Source: JAYRSJ01 sp041920215
GTDB lineage: Bacteria > Pseudomonadota > Gammaproteobacteria > Burkholderiales > Burkholderiaceae_C
Assembly: GCA_041920215.1 (NCBI GenBank)
Contig: JAYRSJ010000016.1
Coordinates: 39,463-103,462 of the forward strand
Direction of reading: 5' to 3'
Length of the DNA: 64,000 nt
The position numbers were made by a program, and so were the translations under genes. Each line of letters starts with the position of its first letter. Position 1 is the first letter of the stretch. Below, one piece after another: positions 24,604 to 34,126 of the stretch. The notes beneath the pieces were generated by a model. It was not told where the DNA came from, did no database searches, and was given only the letters and a program-made list of their open reading frames with translations.

Positions 24604-25178
24604 GCGTGGCCCGCGTCGAGGCTGAGCATGCGCGGGTCTATGCCCAGCAGGGCCAGCGCACGCTCATAGCGCAGCTCGGTGGGCGTGTCGAAGATGATCT
24701 CGGGCCGGGCGCTGACGGTGAGCCAACCGTTGCGGCCTATCTCCTCCTCCAGCTGGCCGGCGCCCCAGCCGCTATAGCCCAGCGTCACCAGCACCCGCTT
24801 GGGGCCGGCACCGTGCGACAGCGCCTCCAGCACATCGCGGCTGGTGGTCATCTCCAGGCCGCCCGGCACCGCCAGCGTCGCGTTGTAATGCCCGCCCTCG
24901 GCGTCCAGCGGTTCATGCAGCACAAAGCCGCGCTCGGTCTGCACCGGCCCGCCGAAGAAGACCGGCTGGGCGGCGAGCTCTTCGTCCATCAGGCTGAGGT
25001 CGACCTTCTCGAACAGGCTGCCCATGGTCAGCGAGATCGGTTTGTTGATCACCAGGCCGAGGGCGCCCTTGTCGTTGTGCTCGCAGAGATAGACGACGGC
25101 ACCGGCAAAAGTGTCATCGGCCATGCCCGGCATCGCGATCAGGAACTGGTTGCTGAGGGCCATCTGGTGCTTGGACAT
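24600..25178 (-). CDS. YqgE/AlgH family protein
   Basis: 192 residues, cytoplasmic. The family core is recognisable: 'LSNQFLIAMPGMADDTFAGAVVYLCEHNDKGALGLVINKP', 'PVFFGGPVQTERGFVLHEP' and 'LGYSGWGAGQLEEEIGRNGWL'. The molecular role of AlgH/YqgE is not firmly known. It is the first gene of the packed minus-strand operon that continues through ruvX, pyrR, pyrB and on to the PRPP synthase-like gene. It diverges from the photolyase gene with 33 bases between starts. Confidence 0.95.
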   Translation of the reverse strand: MSKHQMALSNQFLIAMPGMADDTFAGAVVYLCEHNDKGALGLVINKPISLTMGSLFEKVDLSLMDEELAAQPVFFGGPVQTERGFVLHEPLDAEGGHYNATLAVPGGLEMTTSRDVLEALSHGAGPKRVLVTLGYSGWGAGQLEEEIGRNGWLTVSARPEIIFDTPTELRYERALALLGIDPRMLSLDAGHA

Positions 25179-25211
25179 GCGGACATTTTATTCGTCGGCG
25201 ACACTGAGCCC

Positions 25212-26663
25212 ATGGACAAGCCTCACCAAATTGCCCTGCTCTGGTTCCGGCGCGATCTGCGGCTGGCCGATCAGGCCGCCCTTTACCACGCGCTGCGCGG
25301 CGCGCGCCGGGTGTTTTGCGTCTTTGTGCTGGACACCGACATCCTGGCCACCCTGCCCCGCACCGACCGCCGCGTCGCGTTCATCCTGCAAAGCCTGGCC
25401 GCGCTGGATCAGGCGCTGCGGGCGCAGGGCGGCGCGCTGATCGTGCGCCAGGGCCGCGCGGTCGAGGAGATCCCGCGGCTGGCCGCGCAGCTGCAGGCCG
25501 AGGCGGTGTTCGCCAACCATGACGACGAGCCATACGCGCTGCTGCGCGATGCCGAGGTGGCCCAGGCCCTGGCCGCCGACGGCCGGCGCTGGCACAGCTT
25601 CAAGGACCATGTGGTGTTCGAGCGCAGCGAGGTGCTGAGCGCCAGCGGCAAGCCCTATGGCGTCTTCACCCCCTACAAGAACGCCTGGCTGCGCAAACTG
25701 GAGCCCTTCTATCTGCGCGCCTATCCGGTGGAGCGCTATCTGGACGCACTGGCGGCCAGCCCCCTGGCTCAGGGCGTGCCAGGTCTTGCCGAGATCGGCT
25801 TCGAGCCGGCCGCCCTGGCCCCGCATCTGGGCCCCGACCGCGCCGAGGCGCTGCTGGACGACTTTCTGGGCCGCATCGATCGCTACGATCAGACGCGCGA
25901 CTACCCGGCAATCAAGGGCCCCAGCTATCTGAGCGTGCACCTGCGCTTCGGCACCCTCTCGATACGACGCCTGGCGCGCGAGGCCTGGCAGCGTGCCCAG
26001 GCCGGCGAGCGCGGCGCCGAGGTCTGGCTGGCCGAGCTGATCTGGCGCGACTTTTACCACCAGCTGATGCACCACCATCCGCAGGCGATGCGCGCCGCCT
26101 TCCGCCCCGAGTACGATGCCATCGCCTGGGAGCAGGGGCCGGCGGCCGACGCGCTGTTTGCCGCCTGGTGCGAGGGCCGGACCGGCTATCCGCTGGTCGA
26201 TGCCGCGATGCTGCAGCTGCGCCAGACCGGCTATATGCATAACCGCCTGCGCATGGTGACGGCCAGCTTTCTGATCAAGGATCTGGGGCTGGCCTGGCAA
26301 CGGGGCGAGCGCTACTTCGCCGAACAGCTGCTGGACTTCGACCTGGCCGCCAACAACGGCGGCTGGCAATGGGCCGCCTCCAGCGGCTGCGATGCCCAGC
26401 CCTGGTTCCGCATCTTCAACCCGCTCACCCAGAGCGAGAAGTTCGACGCCGAGGGCCGCTTCATCAAGCGCTATCTGCCGCAGCTGTCCGGCCTGCCGGC
26501 CAAGGCCGTGCACGCGCCCTGGCTGGCCAAGCCGCTGGAGCTGCAGGCCGCCGGACTGGTGCTGGGCCGCGACTATCCGCTGCCCATCGTCGACCACGCG
26601 CTGGCGCGCGAGCGCACGCTGGCGCGCTATGCGGTGGTCAAGTCGCGCGAACTACCTACCTGA
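25212..26663 (+). CDS. phrB: Deoxyribodipyrimidine photo-lyase
   Basis: 483 residues. The enzyme repairs cyclobutane pyrimidine dimers with blue light using FAD and an antenna cofactor. 'ALLWFRRDLRLADQAALYHA' opens the antenna domain; the FAD domain has 'GPSYLSVHLRFGTLSIRRL', 'WLAELIWRDFYHQLMHHHP', 'GRTGYPLVDAAMLQLRQTGYMHNRLRMVTASFLIKDL' and 'LDFDLAANNGGWQWAASSGCDAQPWFRIFNP'. The Asn in 'HNRLRMV' and the N-N-G-G-W-Q-W stretch are those of CPD class I enzymes. The start at 25212 begins at MDKPHQIALLWF. It is convergent with the diguanylate cyclase gene. Confidence 0.96.
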   Translation: MDKPHQIALLWFRRDLRLADQAALYHALRGARRVFCVFVLDTDILATLPRTDRRVAFILQSLAALDQALRAQGGALIVRQGRAVEEIPRLAAQLQAEAVFANHDDEPYALLRDAEVAQALAADGRRWHSFKDHVVFERSEVLSASGKPYGVFTPYKNAWLRKLEPFYLRAYPVERYLDALAASPLAQGVPGLAEIGFEPAALAPHLGPDRAEALLDDFLGRIDRYDQTRDYPAIKGPSYLSVHLRFGTLSIRRLAREAWQRAQAGERGAEVWLAELIWRDFYHQLMHHHPQAMRAAFRPEYDAIAWEQGPAADALFAAWCEGRTGYPLVDAAMLQLRQTGYMHNRLRMVTASFLIKDLGLAWQRGERYFAEQLLDFDLAANNGGWQWAASSGCDAQPWFRIFNPLTQSEKFDAEGRFIKRYLPQLSGLPAKAVHAPWLAKPLELQAAGLVLGRDYPLPIVDHALARERTLARYAVVKSRELPT

Positions 26664-26683
26664 GTGCGTACCCGGACCCAGGA

Positions 26684-27721
26684 CTAGAACAGCTCCATAT
26701 CGCTGACCTGGGCATGCTCCTGCAGGATGCCGGCTGCCACCAGCTGGGCATGGCTCTGCACCTGGTTGCGGCCATTGCCCTTGGCGTGATAGACGGCCTT
26801 GTCGGCCCGCTCGAAGGCGCTGGCCGGGCTGTCGCCGGGGCGCACCTGGGTAAAGCCTATGCTGACCGTGATGCGACCCACCTGGGGGAAGCCATAGTTC
26901 TCGGTATTGAGGCGCAGGCGCTCGAAGGCCAGGGCCGCATCGGCATCGTCCTCGCAGCGCATCAGCACGACGAACTCCTCACCGCCGAAGCGGTAGAGCA
27001 GATCCTGGAAGCGGAAGCTGTTGCGCATCAGTCGCGACAGCAGCAGCAGCACCTCGTCGCCGATCAGGTGGCCGTAGTTGTCGTTGACCCGCTTGAAGTG
27101 GTCGATGTCGATCACGCCCAGCCAGTAGGCCGGCACCCGATCCTCATGGCGGCGCTCGCCCTCGTTGCCGGCGGTCTCGGCATGCAGCGGCAGTTCGCCG
27201 ACCGCCTTCAGAAAGCTCTCGTCAAAGGTCTTGCGGTTCAGCAGACCGGTCAGGGTGTCGCGTTCGCTGTAGTCCAGCAGGCCCTGAAAGTTGTGATAGA
27301 TGCGCAGGATGGAGCCCACCATGCGCTGCGACTGAGCCTCCAGCTTGTCCTTGGAGCAGATCTCCAGCACGCCGACCACCTCGCGCTCGGTGGCGATGGG
27401 GAACTGGGTGATCCAATTGCCGGCCTCGCAGCGCTGCATCACATGGCGCTCGCGCATGCACTCCTGGCGCTGCGGATGGGCATCGGCCAGCGGCAGCCGG
27501 GTGGGTTCGGCCCAGAGCGAATCGGCCGTGGCCACCGCCTCGCCGGACTTCAGCTGGGCCCGGGTCAGCCAGCGCTGCTGGTCGCCGTCGGCGATCAGGC
27601 GGAAGATGCCCACCGACTCGGGCTCCAGCAGATCGCGCAGGGCCGAAACCAGGGTGACATCCATCACATCCCGGTCGCGAAACCCGGTCAGTTCGGCAAG
27701 ATGATCTACGACTTCCGACAT
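26684..27721 (-). CDS. Diguanylate cyclase (GAF-like sensor plus GGDEF)
   Basis: 345 residues from the ATG at 27719-27721. The N-terminal 150 residues are a GAF-like sensor region, followed by a GGDEF domain starting at 'YSERDTLTGLLNRKTFDESF'. The active-site motif is GGEEF (246-250), competent for c-di-GMP synthesis, and an intact inhibitory I-site RFQD (237-240) lies five residues before it. It lies 97 bases downstream of chpA on the same strand, so c-di-GMP output may be coupled to type IV pilus signalling. The signal sensed is unknown. Confidence 0.94.
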   Translation of the reverse strand: MSEVVDHLAELTGFRDRDVMDVTLVSALRDLLEPESVGIFRLIADGDQQRWLTRAQLKSGEAVATADSLWAEPTRLPLADAHPQRQECMRERHVMQRCEAGNWITQFPIATEREVVGVLEICSKDKLEAQSQRMVGSILRIYHNFQGLLDYSERDTLTGLLNRKTFDESFLKAVGELPLHAETAGNEGERRHEDRVPAYWLGVIDIDHFKRVNDNYGHLIGDEVLLLLSRLMRNSFRFQDLLYRFGGEEFVVLMRCEDDADAALAFERLRLNTENYGFPQVGRITVSIGFTQVRPGDSPASAFERADKAVYHAKGNGRNQVQSHAQLVAAGILQEHAQVSDMELF

Positions 27722-27817
27722 GGTGCCCAATGACGTGGGCCTGCGTTCATGCGGCCCGCAATGCACAGGCCCTGCCCGGCTTGCGCCGGCCCCAGGGCCC
27801 CCTTCAGCTCACGGTCT

Positions 27818-30800
27818 CTAGACGACCGCCAGCGGTTCCGCAGTGTACTTGTCGATCAGGCTCAGCAGCAGCTCTTCGTCATAGGGCTTGCCCAGGTAAT
27901 GGTCGACGCCCAGCTCCTGCGCATAGTCGCGATGCTTCTGTGCGATACGCGAGGTGATCATGATCACCGGCAGCGCGCGCAGGCGGGCATCGGCGCGCAT
28001 ATTGCGCACCAGGTCGAAGCCGTCCATGCGCGGCATCTCGATATCCGAGAGCACCACGCCGGGCAGTTCGTCGGCCGCCAGCTTTTCCATCGCATCCAGA
28101 CCATCCTTGGCCAGCTGCACCCGGTAGCCCTCGCGCTCCAGCAGGCGCTGGGTGACGCGACGCACCGTCAGCGAATCGTCGACCACCAGCACCAGCGGCG
28201 GCAGCACCTCGGGCGCCTCGTCCGGCGAATGTGCCTCGGCCGCGCCATGCTTGCCATGCAGCTGGGCCGAAGCGCCATACCACTGCGACAGCACCACCGG
28301 GTTGTAGATCAGCGCCACCTCGCCCGAGGCCAGCAGGCTGATGCCGGCCAGGCCGGGCACACCGCTGAGCTGCGGGCCCAGGTTCTTGACCACCACTTCC
28401 TGGTTGCCAATGACTTCGTCGACATGGACCGCGACCCGCTGGTGCGCGCTCTTGACCACGACGACCGACAGATTGCGTCCCTGCAGCAGGCCCTGGCCGC
28501 TGTGATGCAGCAGACCGCCCAGCCAGTAGAAGGGCAACTTCTCGCCTAGCAGCTCCAACTCGCCACTGGCATAGGCACGCTCGACATCGGCCAGCGGCAC
28601 GCGACGCACCGCCTCCATCAGGCTGGCGGGCACCGCCACCGAGAGCTCACCGTAGCGCAGCAGCACGATCTGGGTCAGCGCGGTGGTCAGGGGCACGCGC
28701 AGGTCGAAGCCCGCACCCTGCCCGGCCACCGAGCTGGTGTCCACATAGCCACCCAGGGTGCTGACCTCGGCACGCACCACATCCATGCCCACGCCGCGGC
28801 CGGCCAGCTCGGTCACCTGGCTGGCGGTCGAGAAGCCCGGCGCGAAGATCAGCTCCATCAGGCGCTTGTCGTCGACCTCGATGCCCTGGGTCAGCAAGCC
28901 CAGCTTCTCACCGCGCTCGCGAATGCGGACCAGGTCCAGACCGGCCCCATCGTCGCTGAAGGACAGCAGCACCTCGTTGCCTTCCTGGGCCAGACGCAGC
29001 TTGATCGTGCCCAGCTCGGGCTTGCCCGCGGCGCGGCGCTGCTCGGGCGTCTCGATGCCATGGCTGACGCTGTTGCGCAGCAGATGCTCGAAGGCGCCGG
29101 TCAGGCGCTCCAGCACCGAGCGGTCCAGCTCGATATGGCCGCCGCTGATGTCCAGCTGCACCTGCTTGCCCGCCTCGCGCGCCGCCTGGCGCACCACCCG
29201 ATGCAGACGCTCGGCCAGGCTGTCGAACTCGACCATGCGGGTGCGCAGCAGATCGTCCTGCAGCTCGCGGGTCAGCCGCGACTGCGCGGCCAGCTCATCC
29301 TCGCCGCTCTGCACGCTGCGTGTCAGCGCGCGCTGCACCGTGCCCACGTCGTTGACCGATTCGGCCAGCATCCGGGTCAGTTCCTGGAACCGGGTGTAGC
29401 GGTCGAACTCCAGCGGATCGAACTCGCGTCCGGCCAGCTTGGCGGCCTCCTGGGTCGCGCCCAGCTGGGCCTCGGCCTGCACCTCCAGCTCGCGCATCTG
29501 GGTGCGCAGCCGCTCCAGGTTGTCGTCCAGATCGACCAGCGCAGTCTTCATCTGCGACAGCTCGCTCTCCATGCGGGCGCGCCGCATGCTGACCTCGCCG
29601 GCCTGGGTGGCCATGCGTTCCAGCAGCGCACCACGGACCCGCACGATGGCCTGCGAAGCCGCCACCGGACTCGCCTCCTCGACCGTCACCGCCGCGGCAG
29701 CGGCCTGGCTGAAACGGCGCCAGTCGATGCGCTTGCCGCTGTCGACCGCCAGCCCTGCCAGCGGCTCCAGCGGCGCCTCGGGCACCAGCGCCACCGGCAG
29801 GGCCTCGGGCTCGGCGGCCGCCGGGGTCTCTGTGGGCAACTCGGTCGGCCGTTCGGCCGCAGCGGCCTCGGCCAGAGCGTCCGCTTCGTCCACAGGCTGG
29901 GGCTGGGGCTGGGCCGGCGCGGCGGCCGGCACGAGCGGCTGCGGCTCGCGCTGGCGTTCGCGCAAGGCCTCGAAACTGGCCTCCAGCGCATCGCAGCTGT
30001 CCTGCAGCAGGGCCACATCGCTGGCCTGCCAGCTCTCCTGCGACAGCAGGCGCTCGATCGCCGACTCCAGCAGATGGGCCTCTTCGCCCAGGCGCAGCGC
30101 ACCGGCCAGGCGGGCACCACCCTTGAAGGTGTGCAGCGCGCGCATCGCGGCCGCGGCGCGGCTGCGGTCCTGCGGCTGGGCGGCCCAGTCGCGCAGGCTG
30201 CCCTGCAGATCCTGCAGCAGATCCAGCGCCTCTTCCTCGAAGATGGGGAAGAGCTCGGCTTCGATCTGGTCCGGCGCACCCGTCAGGAAAATCGCATCGT
30301 CGGCGCCCACCGGGCCCGGCTGAGCCTGATGCAGATCCGGCAGCGCGGCCGGCGTGCTGTCGGCATCCAGGTCCAACCGGCTGTCCACCGGTTCGGGCAG
30401 CACCGGCATATAGGCCTGCAGCGCCTCGACCAGGGCTGGGTCCACCGGCTTCAGGAAACCGGCCGCAAATTGGTGCAGCAGGCGGCGTATCTCTTCGGCT
30501 GCCGTCGTAAACAGCTCGGCATCAGCCGCCTGGTAGCTGCCGGCCTGCTGGGCGCGGCCCAGCGCATGCTCCAGCGCACGCGCCAGCTGCGACAGATCCT
30601 CGTAGCCCACGGTCGCCGAGCTGCCGGCCAGCGCATGAGCCTTGGCCTCGCAGTTGCCAGGCACCGGCACGGTCAGCTCCAGCGCCCACTCGGCCAGATC
30701 GGTAGCCAGGCGACGCGACAGCTCGTCGGCCTCGTTGAGGAAGATATTGAACAGCGTGATGCTGATGCGCAGCGGGCCTATGACCTTGATGCCGTCCTCG

Positions 30801-33800
30801 CCGTCCTGCGCCGCGTCGTTCGCGGCCGGGGGCGTCTCGACGCCGACCTCATCCGGCAGCGGCACGGCCGCCTCATGGTCGACCACCAGGGTCAGCACCG
30901 GCGGGCCACCCGCCACCGTCGGCGCGGCCAACTCGGGCTGCAACTCGACGATCTGCTCGGTCAGCTCGGGGATGGCCGGCGCCTCGGGTTCGGGCTCTGG
31001 TTCGGGCAGGACTTCACTGGCCTCAGCCTCGCCCAGCTCGACCACAGCGGACAGCGCCGCCAGATCCTCGCTGGCAGCGGCGATTGTCTCGACCTCCGGC
31101 GCAGTCTCGGGCTCGGGCGCGGCGGCGGGCAGCACCGTCGGCTCGCCCAGGTCCAGACGCAGCTCGAACTCCGGCAGCTCGGCGTCGGCCAGCAGGGTCT
31201 TGGCGACAGGCAGAGGCTCGGCCGGCAGATCCAGCACGAAGCCCTCGTCCAGCGTGATCTCGCTGACCTCGACCTGCGGCGCGGATGCAGCGTCGATCTC
31301 CGCGTCGATGGGCATCAGCTCGGTCGCTTCATGGGCCTCGGCCGCCTCGGTCAGCAGCTCGATAGACAGCGCTTCAAGCGCCGGTTCTTCTGCCGGTTCT
31401 TCTGCCGGTTCTTCTGCCGGTTCTGCCGTCGGTTCCGCAGCCGCTTCCGTCGGAGCGCTCAGTTCGATGACGGTAGGCTCCGGCAGTTCCGCCAGCTCCG
31501 GCGCTGCGGCGACCTCGGCCATAGGCATGGGGGCCGCCGCCTCCGGCTCGACCGCGGCAGGTGCCGCCAGCGGCATCGCGCCGCTGATCGGCCAGTCCAG
31601 CGGCACCACGCGGCCTTCCAGGCGCAGCGCGTCGGCGCTCTGGCGCAGGCCGTCGGGCTGGTGCGGGCTGGCCCGGCGGGCCGCGATCGCATCGGTCCAG
31701 TCGGCCAGATAGTCCAGCGCCTCGCCACTGAAGGCCAGCAGGGCCGGGTCCGCGCCCTGCTGCTCGCCCAGCCGGGCGTTGTAGAGCTGCTCGCAGGCCC
31801 AGGCGCCCTCGCCGAACTGGTTCAGCCCGACCATGCGCGAGCTGCCCTTGAGCGTGTGGAAGGCGCGGCGCACCGTGGTGAGCTGTTCGCGATCCTGCGG
31901 ATCCTGCTCCAGGGCCTGCAGCGCCGCACGGGCGGTGGCGATGACCTCCTGGGCTTCCTCCAGGAAGATCTCCCGCATGTCCTCGTCCAGCACCTGCTCC
32001 TCGGCAGGCGCCGGCACCGGCGGCGCGGCGGGCGCGCGCGCGTCAAGGAACTGGTTCAGCGATTCGGCGGCCTGGGCTCTTGCGCCCTCGGCCTGATCGC
32101 CATCGAGCAGGCGCTGGGCCGACTGGGCGGCCGCGGCCACCGCGGCATCGTCGGCGGCGCGCGCCTGCTGGCTGAGTCGCTCCAGATCGCGTGCCAGCTC
32201 CTCGGCCGGACGCTCACCGTCGGCGGCAGCCTGGGCGGCCGCCTGCACCTGGCTCAGCAGACTGGTGGGCTCCTCCAGCGACATCACCTCGGTTTCGCGC
32301 AGCGGCAGGCTCACGGCATCCTCATGCCGGCCCATCACCGGATCGAGCCGGCCGCTGGCCTCGTCGAAGCGGAACATGCGCTTGGCCAGCGCCGGCTGGA
32401 CGCTGAGCATATCGATCAGGAAGCCCAGCGCGCCGAGGTTGTTGGCCAGGCGCTCGAAGGCGCCACGCGGCCCCTCGCGATCCGGGTCGACCTCGGTGTT
32501 GGCCAGCTGATCCACCTCGTCGCGCATACGCACAGTCGCCAGGGCCGCCTGGTCCAGGCCCAGCACGGTCAGCACGCCGCGCATGGCCTGCAGCTGGCCC
32601 GGCACCGGGATCAGCACCTCGCGCTTGGCGGGGTTGCGGAAATATTCGTCGGCCTGGCGCTCGACCTCCGAGAGGCTGGCGCGCAGTTCATGCACCACGC
32701 TGCCCAGGGTCTGGCGATCGGAGACGCGGCGGTACAGCTCCTCCATCCAGGCCTGCAGCGGCTCGGGCGCCTCGCCATGGCCGACAGCCTCGACCCGGCG
32801 CGCCAGCTCGCGCACCCGCTGGGCCTGCTCGGGCTGGTCGAAGGCGGCATCTTCCAGCGCCGCCTCCACGTACAGCAGACAGGTGGCAATCTCCATCGCC
32901 AGATCGGGCCGCGGCGGGCGGCCGGAGCGCAGCGTGGACACCACGGCGCGCTGCAGGGTCTGGCCCAGCACCTCGCCACTGGGGAACAGCCGGCCCAGCG
33001 AATCGGCCACGCCGGCAAACTGCTCGTCCAGACCGGCCAGCCGGTGGCTCTCGCCCTCGGCGGCCGAGGACCAGCTCTCCTTGGCCTGGCTGACGCGGCG
33101 CTTGGCCTGCGTGACCCAGCTGGGGTCGATGCGTCCCAGGCTGTCGTCCTCGTAATCAGCCGGCGGCTCGCCGCCCAGACCCCAGGCATCGTGCACCGCC
33201 TGCAGACGCGGCGTCTGTGCATTGGGTTGGCTCTGGGCGCAGAAGAACAGCAGGTCCTGCGCCAGGCGCTGCGAGGGCGACGCCGCCGCACCGGCACGCA
33301 GCTGGGCCAGCAGGCGCGAACCCAGGCGCTTGACGTAGACGTCCTGCTTCAGCAGGCCCTGGGCCTGGGCCTCGAACTGGGCCGCGGCCAGCTGCCACAG
33401 CGTGCGCGAGCTCGCTTGCGCCTGGCCGGCCGCCAGGCCGGCGCAGAGTTCGCTGAGCGCGGCCGCATGCTCGGGTCGCGGGCTGCGCATCTGCTTCAGC
33501 AGTGTCGCCTCGAAGCTGGTGCGCGCGGCCTCGGGGCTTTGCGGGCGGGCCTGCGCATCGGCCGGCAGCTGACGCCAGCTGAAGTCCTGCTGCCACAGAT
33601 CGGCCGGATGGATGCGCTCGGCCTCGTTGAAGGTCTGCAGCTCGCGATAGGGTGCGAACAGCGAAAGGCCGCCGGTCTTGTTGCCGGCCAGCAGGCGGGC
33701 CACATAGGACAGCAGCGCAAAGTCGGCCCGCTCGATCGTCTCGACCGCCCGGCTGTCTATGCTCAGCGGCTGCTGGGCCAGCTTGAGCACGGCCGTCTCG

Positions 33801-34063
33801 GCCGCGCGCAGCACGGTGGCACCGGCCGGCAGGCCGACCAGGGCCACCACACCGGCGACCTGATGCAGCTGGGCCGCTGCGGCCTGCAGCGCCTGGCTCG
33901 GCTGAGCCTCGACACCCAGGTTGCCGAGTCGGCTCTCATTGCCATCGCGCAGAAAGCGGCGCAAGGTCTTGTGAACCGACTCCAGCGAGCGGCGCAGCTC
34001 CTCCTGAACCCATGCCAGGGGGCTGAGGTCGGAAGGCAACTCGGAATCGCGCGGGAGATCCAT
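27818..34063 (-). CDS. chpA: ChpA/PilL-type chemotaxis kinase with multiple Hpt domains
   Basis: 2081 residues, the hub kinase of the type IV pilus chemosensory pathway. The N-terminal 560 residues are a FimL/ChpA-like helical region. Three histidine phosphotransfer domains follow: H736 (FHTLKGSS), H1143 (HALAGSS) and H1311 (HTFKGGA). They are separated by Ala/Glu/Pro-rich linkers (about 830-1090 and 1370-1440). Then come a dimerisation region, a CheA-type ATPase (N-box EHLLRNSVSHG at 1659-1669, DDGAGLD, GRGVGMD), a CheW-like domain (about 1795-1930) and a C-terminal receiver with D2007 and K2059. P. aeruginosa ChpA is longer with more Hpt domains. The gene follows pilJ. Confidence 0.96.
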   Translation of the reverse strand: MDLPRDSELPSDLSPLAWVQEELRRSLESVHKTLRRFLRDGNESRLGNLGVEAQPSQALQAAAAQLHQVAGVVALVGLPAGATVLRAAETAVLKLAQQPLSIDSRAVETIERADFALLSYVARLLAGNKTGGLSLFAPYRELQTFNEAERIHPADLWQQDFSWRQLPADAQARPQSPEAARTSFEATLLKQMRSPRPEHAAALSELCAGLAAGQAQASSRTLWQLAAAQFEAQAQGLLKQDVYVKRLGSRLLAQLRAGAAASPSQRLAQDLLFFCAQSQPNAQTPRLQAVHDAWGLGGEPPADYEDDSLGRIDPSWVTQAKRRVSQAKESWSSAAEGESHRLAGLDEQFAGVADSLGRLFPSGEVLGQTLQRAVVSTLRSGRPPRPDLAMEIATCLLYVEAALEDAAFDQPEQAQRVRELARRVEAVGHGEAPEPLQAWMEELYRRVSDRQTLGSVVHELRASLSEVERQADEYFRNPAKREVLIPVPGQLQAMRGVLTVLGLDQAALATVRMRDEVDQLANTEVDPDREGPRGAFERLANNLGALGFLIDMLSVQPALAKRMFRFDEASGRLDPVMGRHEDAVSLPLRETEVMSLEEPTSLLSQVQAAAQAAADGERPAEELARDLERLSQQARAADDAAVAAAAQSAQRLLDGDQAEGARAQAAESLNQFLDARAPAAPPVPAPAEEQVLDEDMREIFLEEAQEVIATARAALQALEQDPQDREQLTTVRRAFHTLKGSSRMVGLNQFGEGAWACEQLYNARLGEQQGADPALLAFSGEALDYLADWTDAIAARRASPHQPDGLRQSADALRLEGRVVPLDWPISGAMPLAAPAAVEPEAAAPMPMAEVAAAPELAELPEPTVIELSAPTEAAAEPTAEPAEEPAEEPAEEPALEALSIELLTEAAEAHEATELMPIDAEIDAASAPQVEVSEITLDEGFVLDLPAEPLPVAKTLLADAELPEFELRLDLGEPTVLPAAAPEPETAPEVETIAAASEDLAALSAVVELGEAEASEVLPEPEPEPEAPAIPELTEQIVELQPELAAPTVAGGPPVLTLVVDHEAAVPLPDEVGVETPPAANDAAQDGEDGIKVIGPLRISITLFNIFLNEADELSRRLATDLAEWALELTVPVPGNCEAKAHALAGSSATVGYEDLSQLARALEHALGRAQQAGSYQAADAELFTTAAEEIRRLLHQFAAGFLKPVDPALVEALQAYMPVLPEPVDSRLDLDADSTPAALPDLHQAQPGPVGADDAIFLTGAPDQIEAELFPIFEEEALDLLQDLQGSLRDWAAQPQDRSRAAAAMRALHTFKGGARLAGALRLGEEAHLLESAIERLLSQESWQASDVALLQDSCDALEASFEALRERQREPQPLVPAAAPAQPQPQPVDEADALAEAAAAERPTELPTETPAAAEPEALPVALVPEAPLEPLAGLAVDSGKRIDWRRFSQAAAAAVTVEEASPVAASQAIVRVRGALLERMATQAGEVSMRRARMESELSQMKTALVDLDDNLERLRTQMRELEVQAEAQLGATQEAAKLAGREFDPLEFDRYTRFQELTRMLAESVNDVGTVQRALTRSVQSGEDELAAQSRLTRELQDDLLRTRMVEFDSLAERLHRVVRQAAREAGKQVQLDISGGHIELDRSVLERLTGAFEHLLRNSVSHGIETPEQRRAAGKPELGTIKLRLAQEGNEVLLSFSDDGAGLDLVRIRERGEKLGLLTQGIEVDDKRLMELIFAPGFSTASQVTELAGRGVGMDVVRAEVSTLGGYVDTSSVAGQGAGFDLRVPLTTALTQIVLLRYGELSVAVPASLMEAVRRVPLADVERAYASGELELLGEKLPFYWLGGLLHHSGQGLLQGRNLSVVVVKSAHQRVAVHVDEVIGNQEVVVKNLGPQLSGVPGLAGISLLASGEVALIYNPVVLSQWYGASAQLHGKHGAAEAHSPDEAPEVLPPLVLVVDDSLTVRRVTQRLLEREGYRVQLAKDGLDAMEKLAADELPGVVLSDIEMPRMDGFDLVRNMRADARLRALPVIMITSRIAQKHRDYAQELGVDHYLGKPYDEELLLSLIDKYTAEPLAVV
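31381..31428. repeat. 12-bp tandem repeat inside chpA linker
   Basis: Three perfect head-to-tail copies of ccggttcttctg (31381-31416) and a partial fourth (31417-31428). On the minus strand they encode the repeated EEPA element in the linker between the first and second Hpt domains. The unit keeps the frame, so the copy number can vary without breaking the protein. Confidence 0.9.
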
Positions 34064-34126
34064 GCCGGGCTAAGCCTTTTTTCTGTCGTCTTGCGTGGTG
34101 TCTTGTTGCGGGCGGGACGGACGGCC

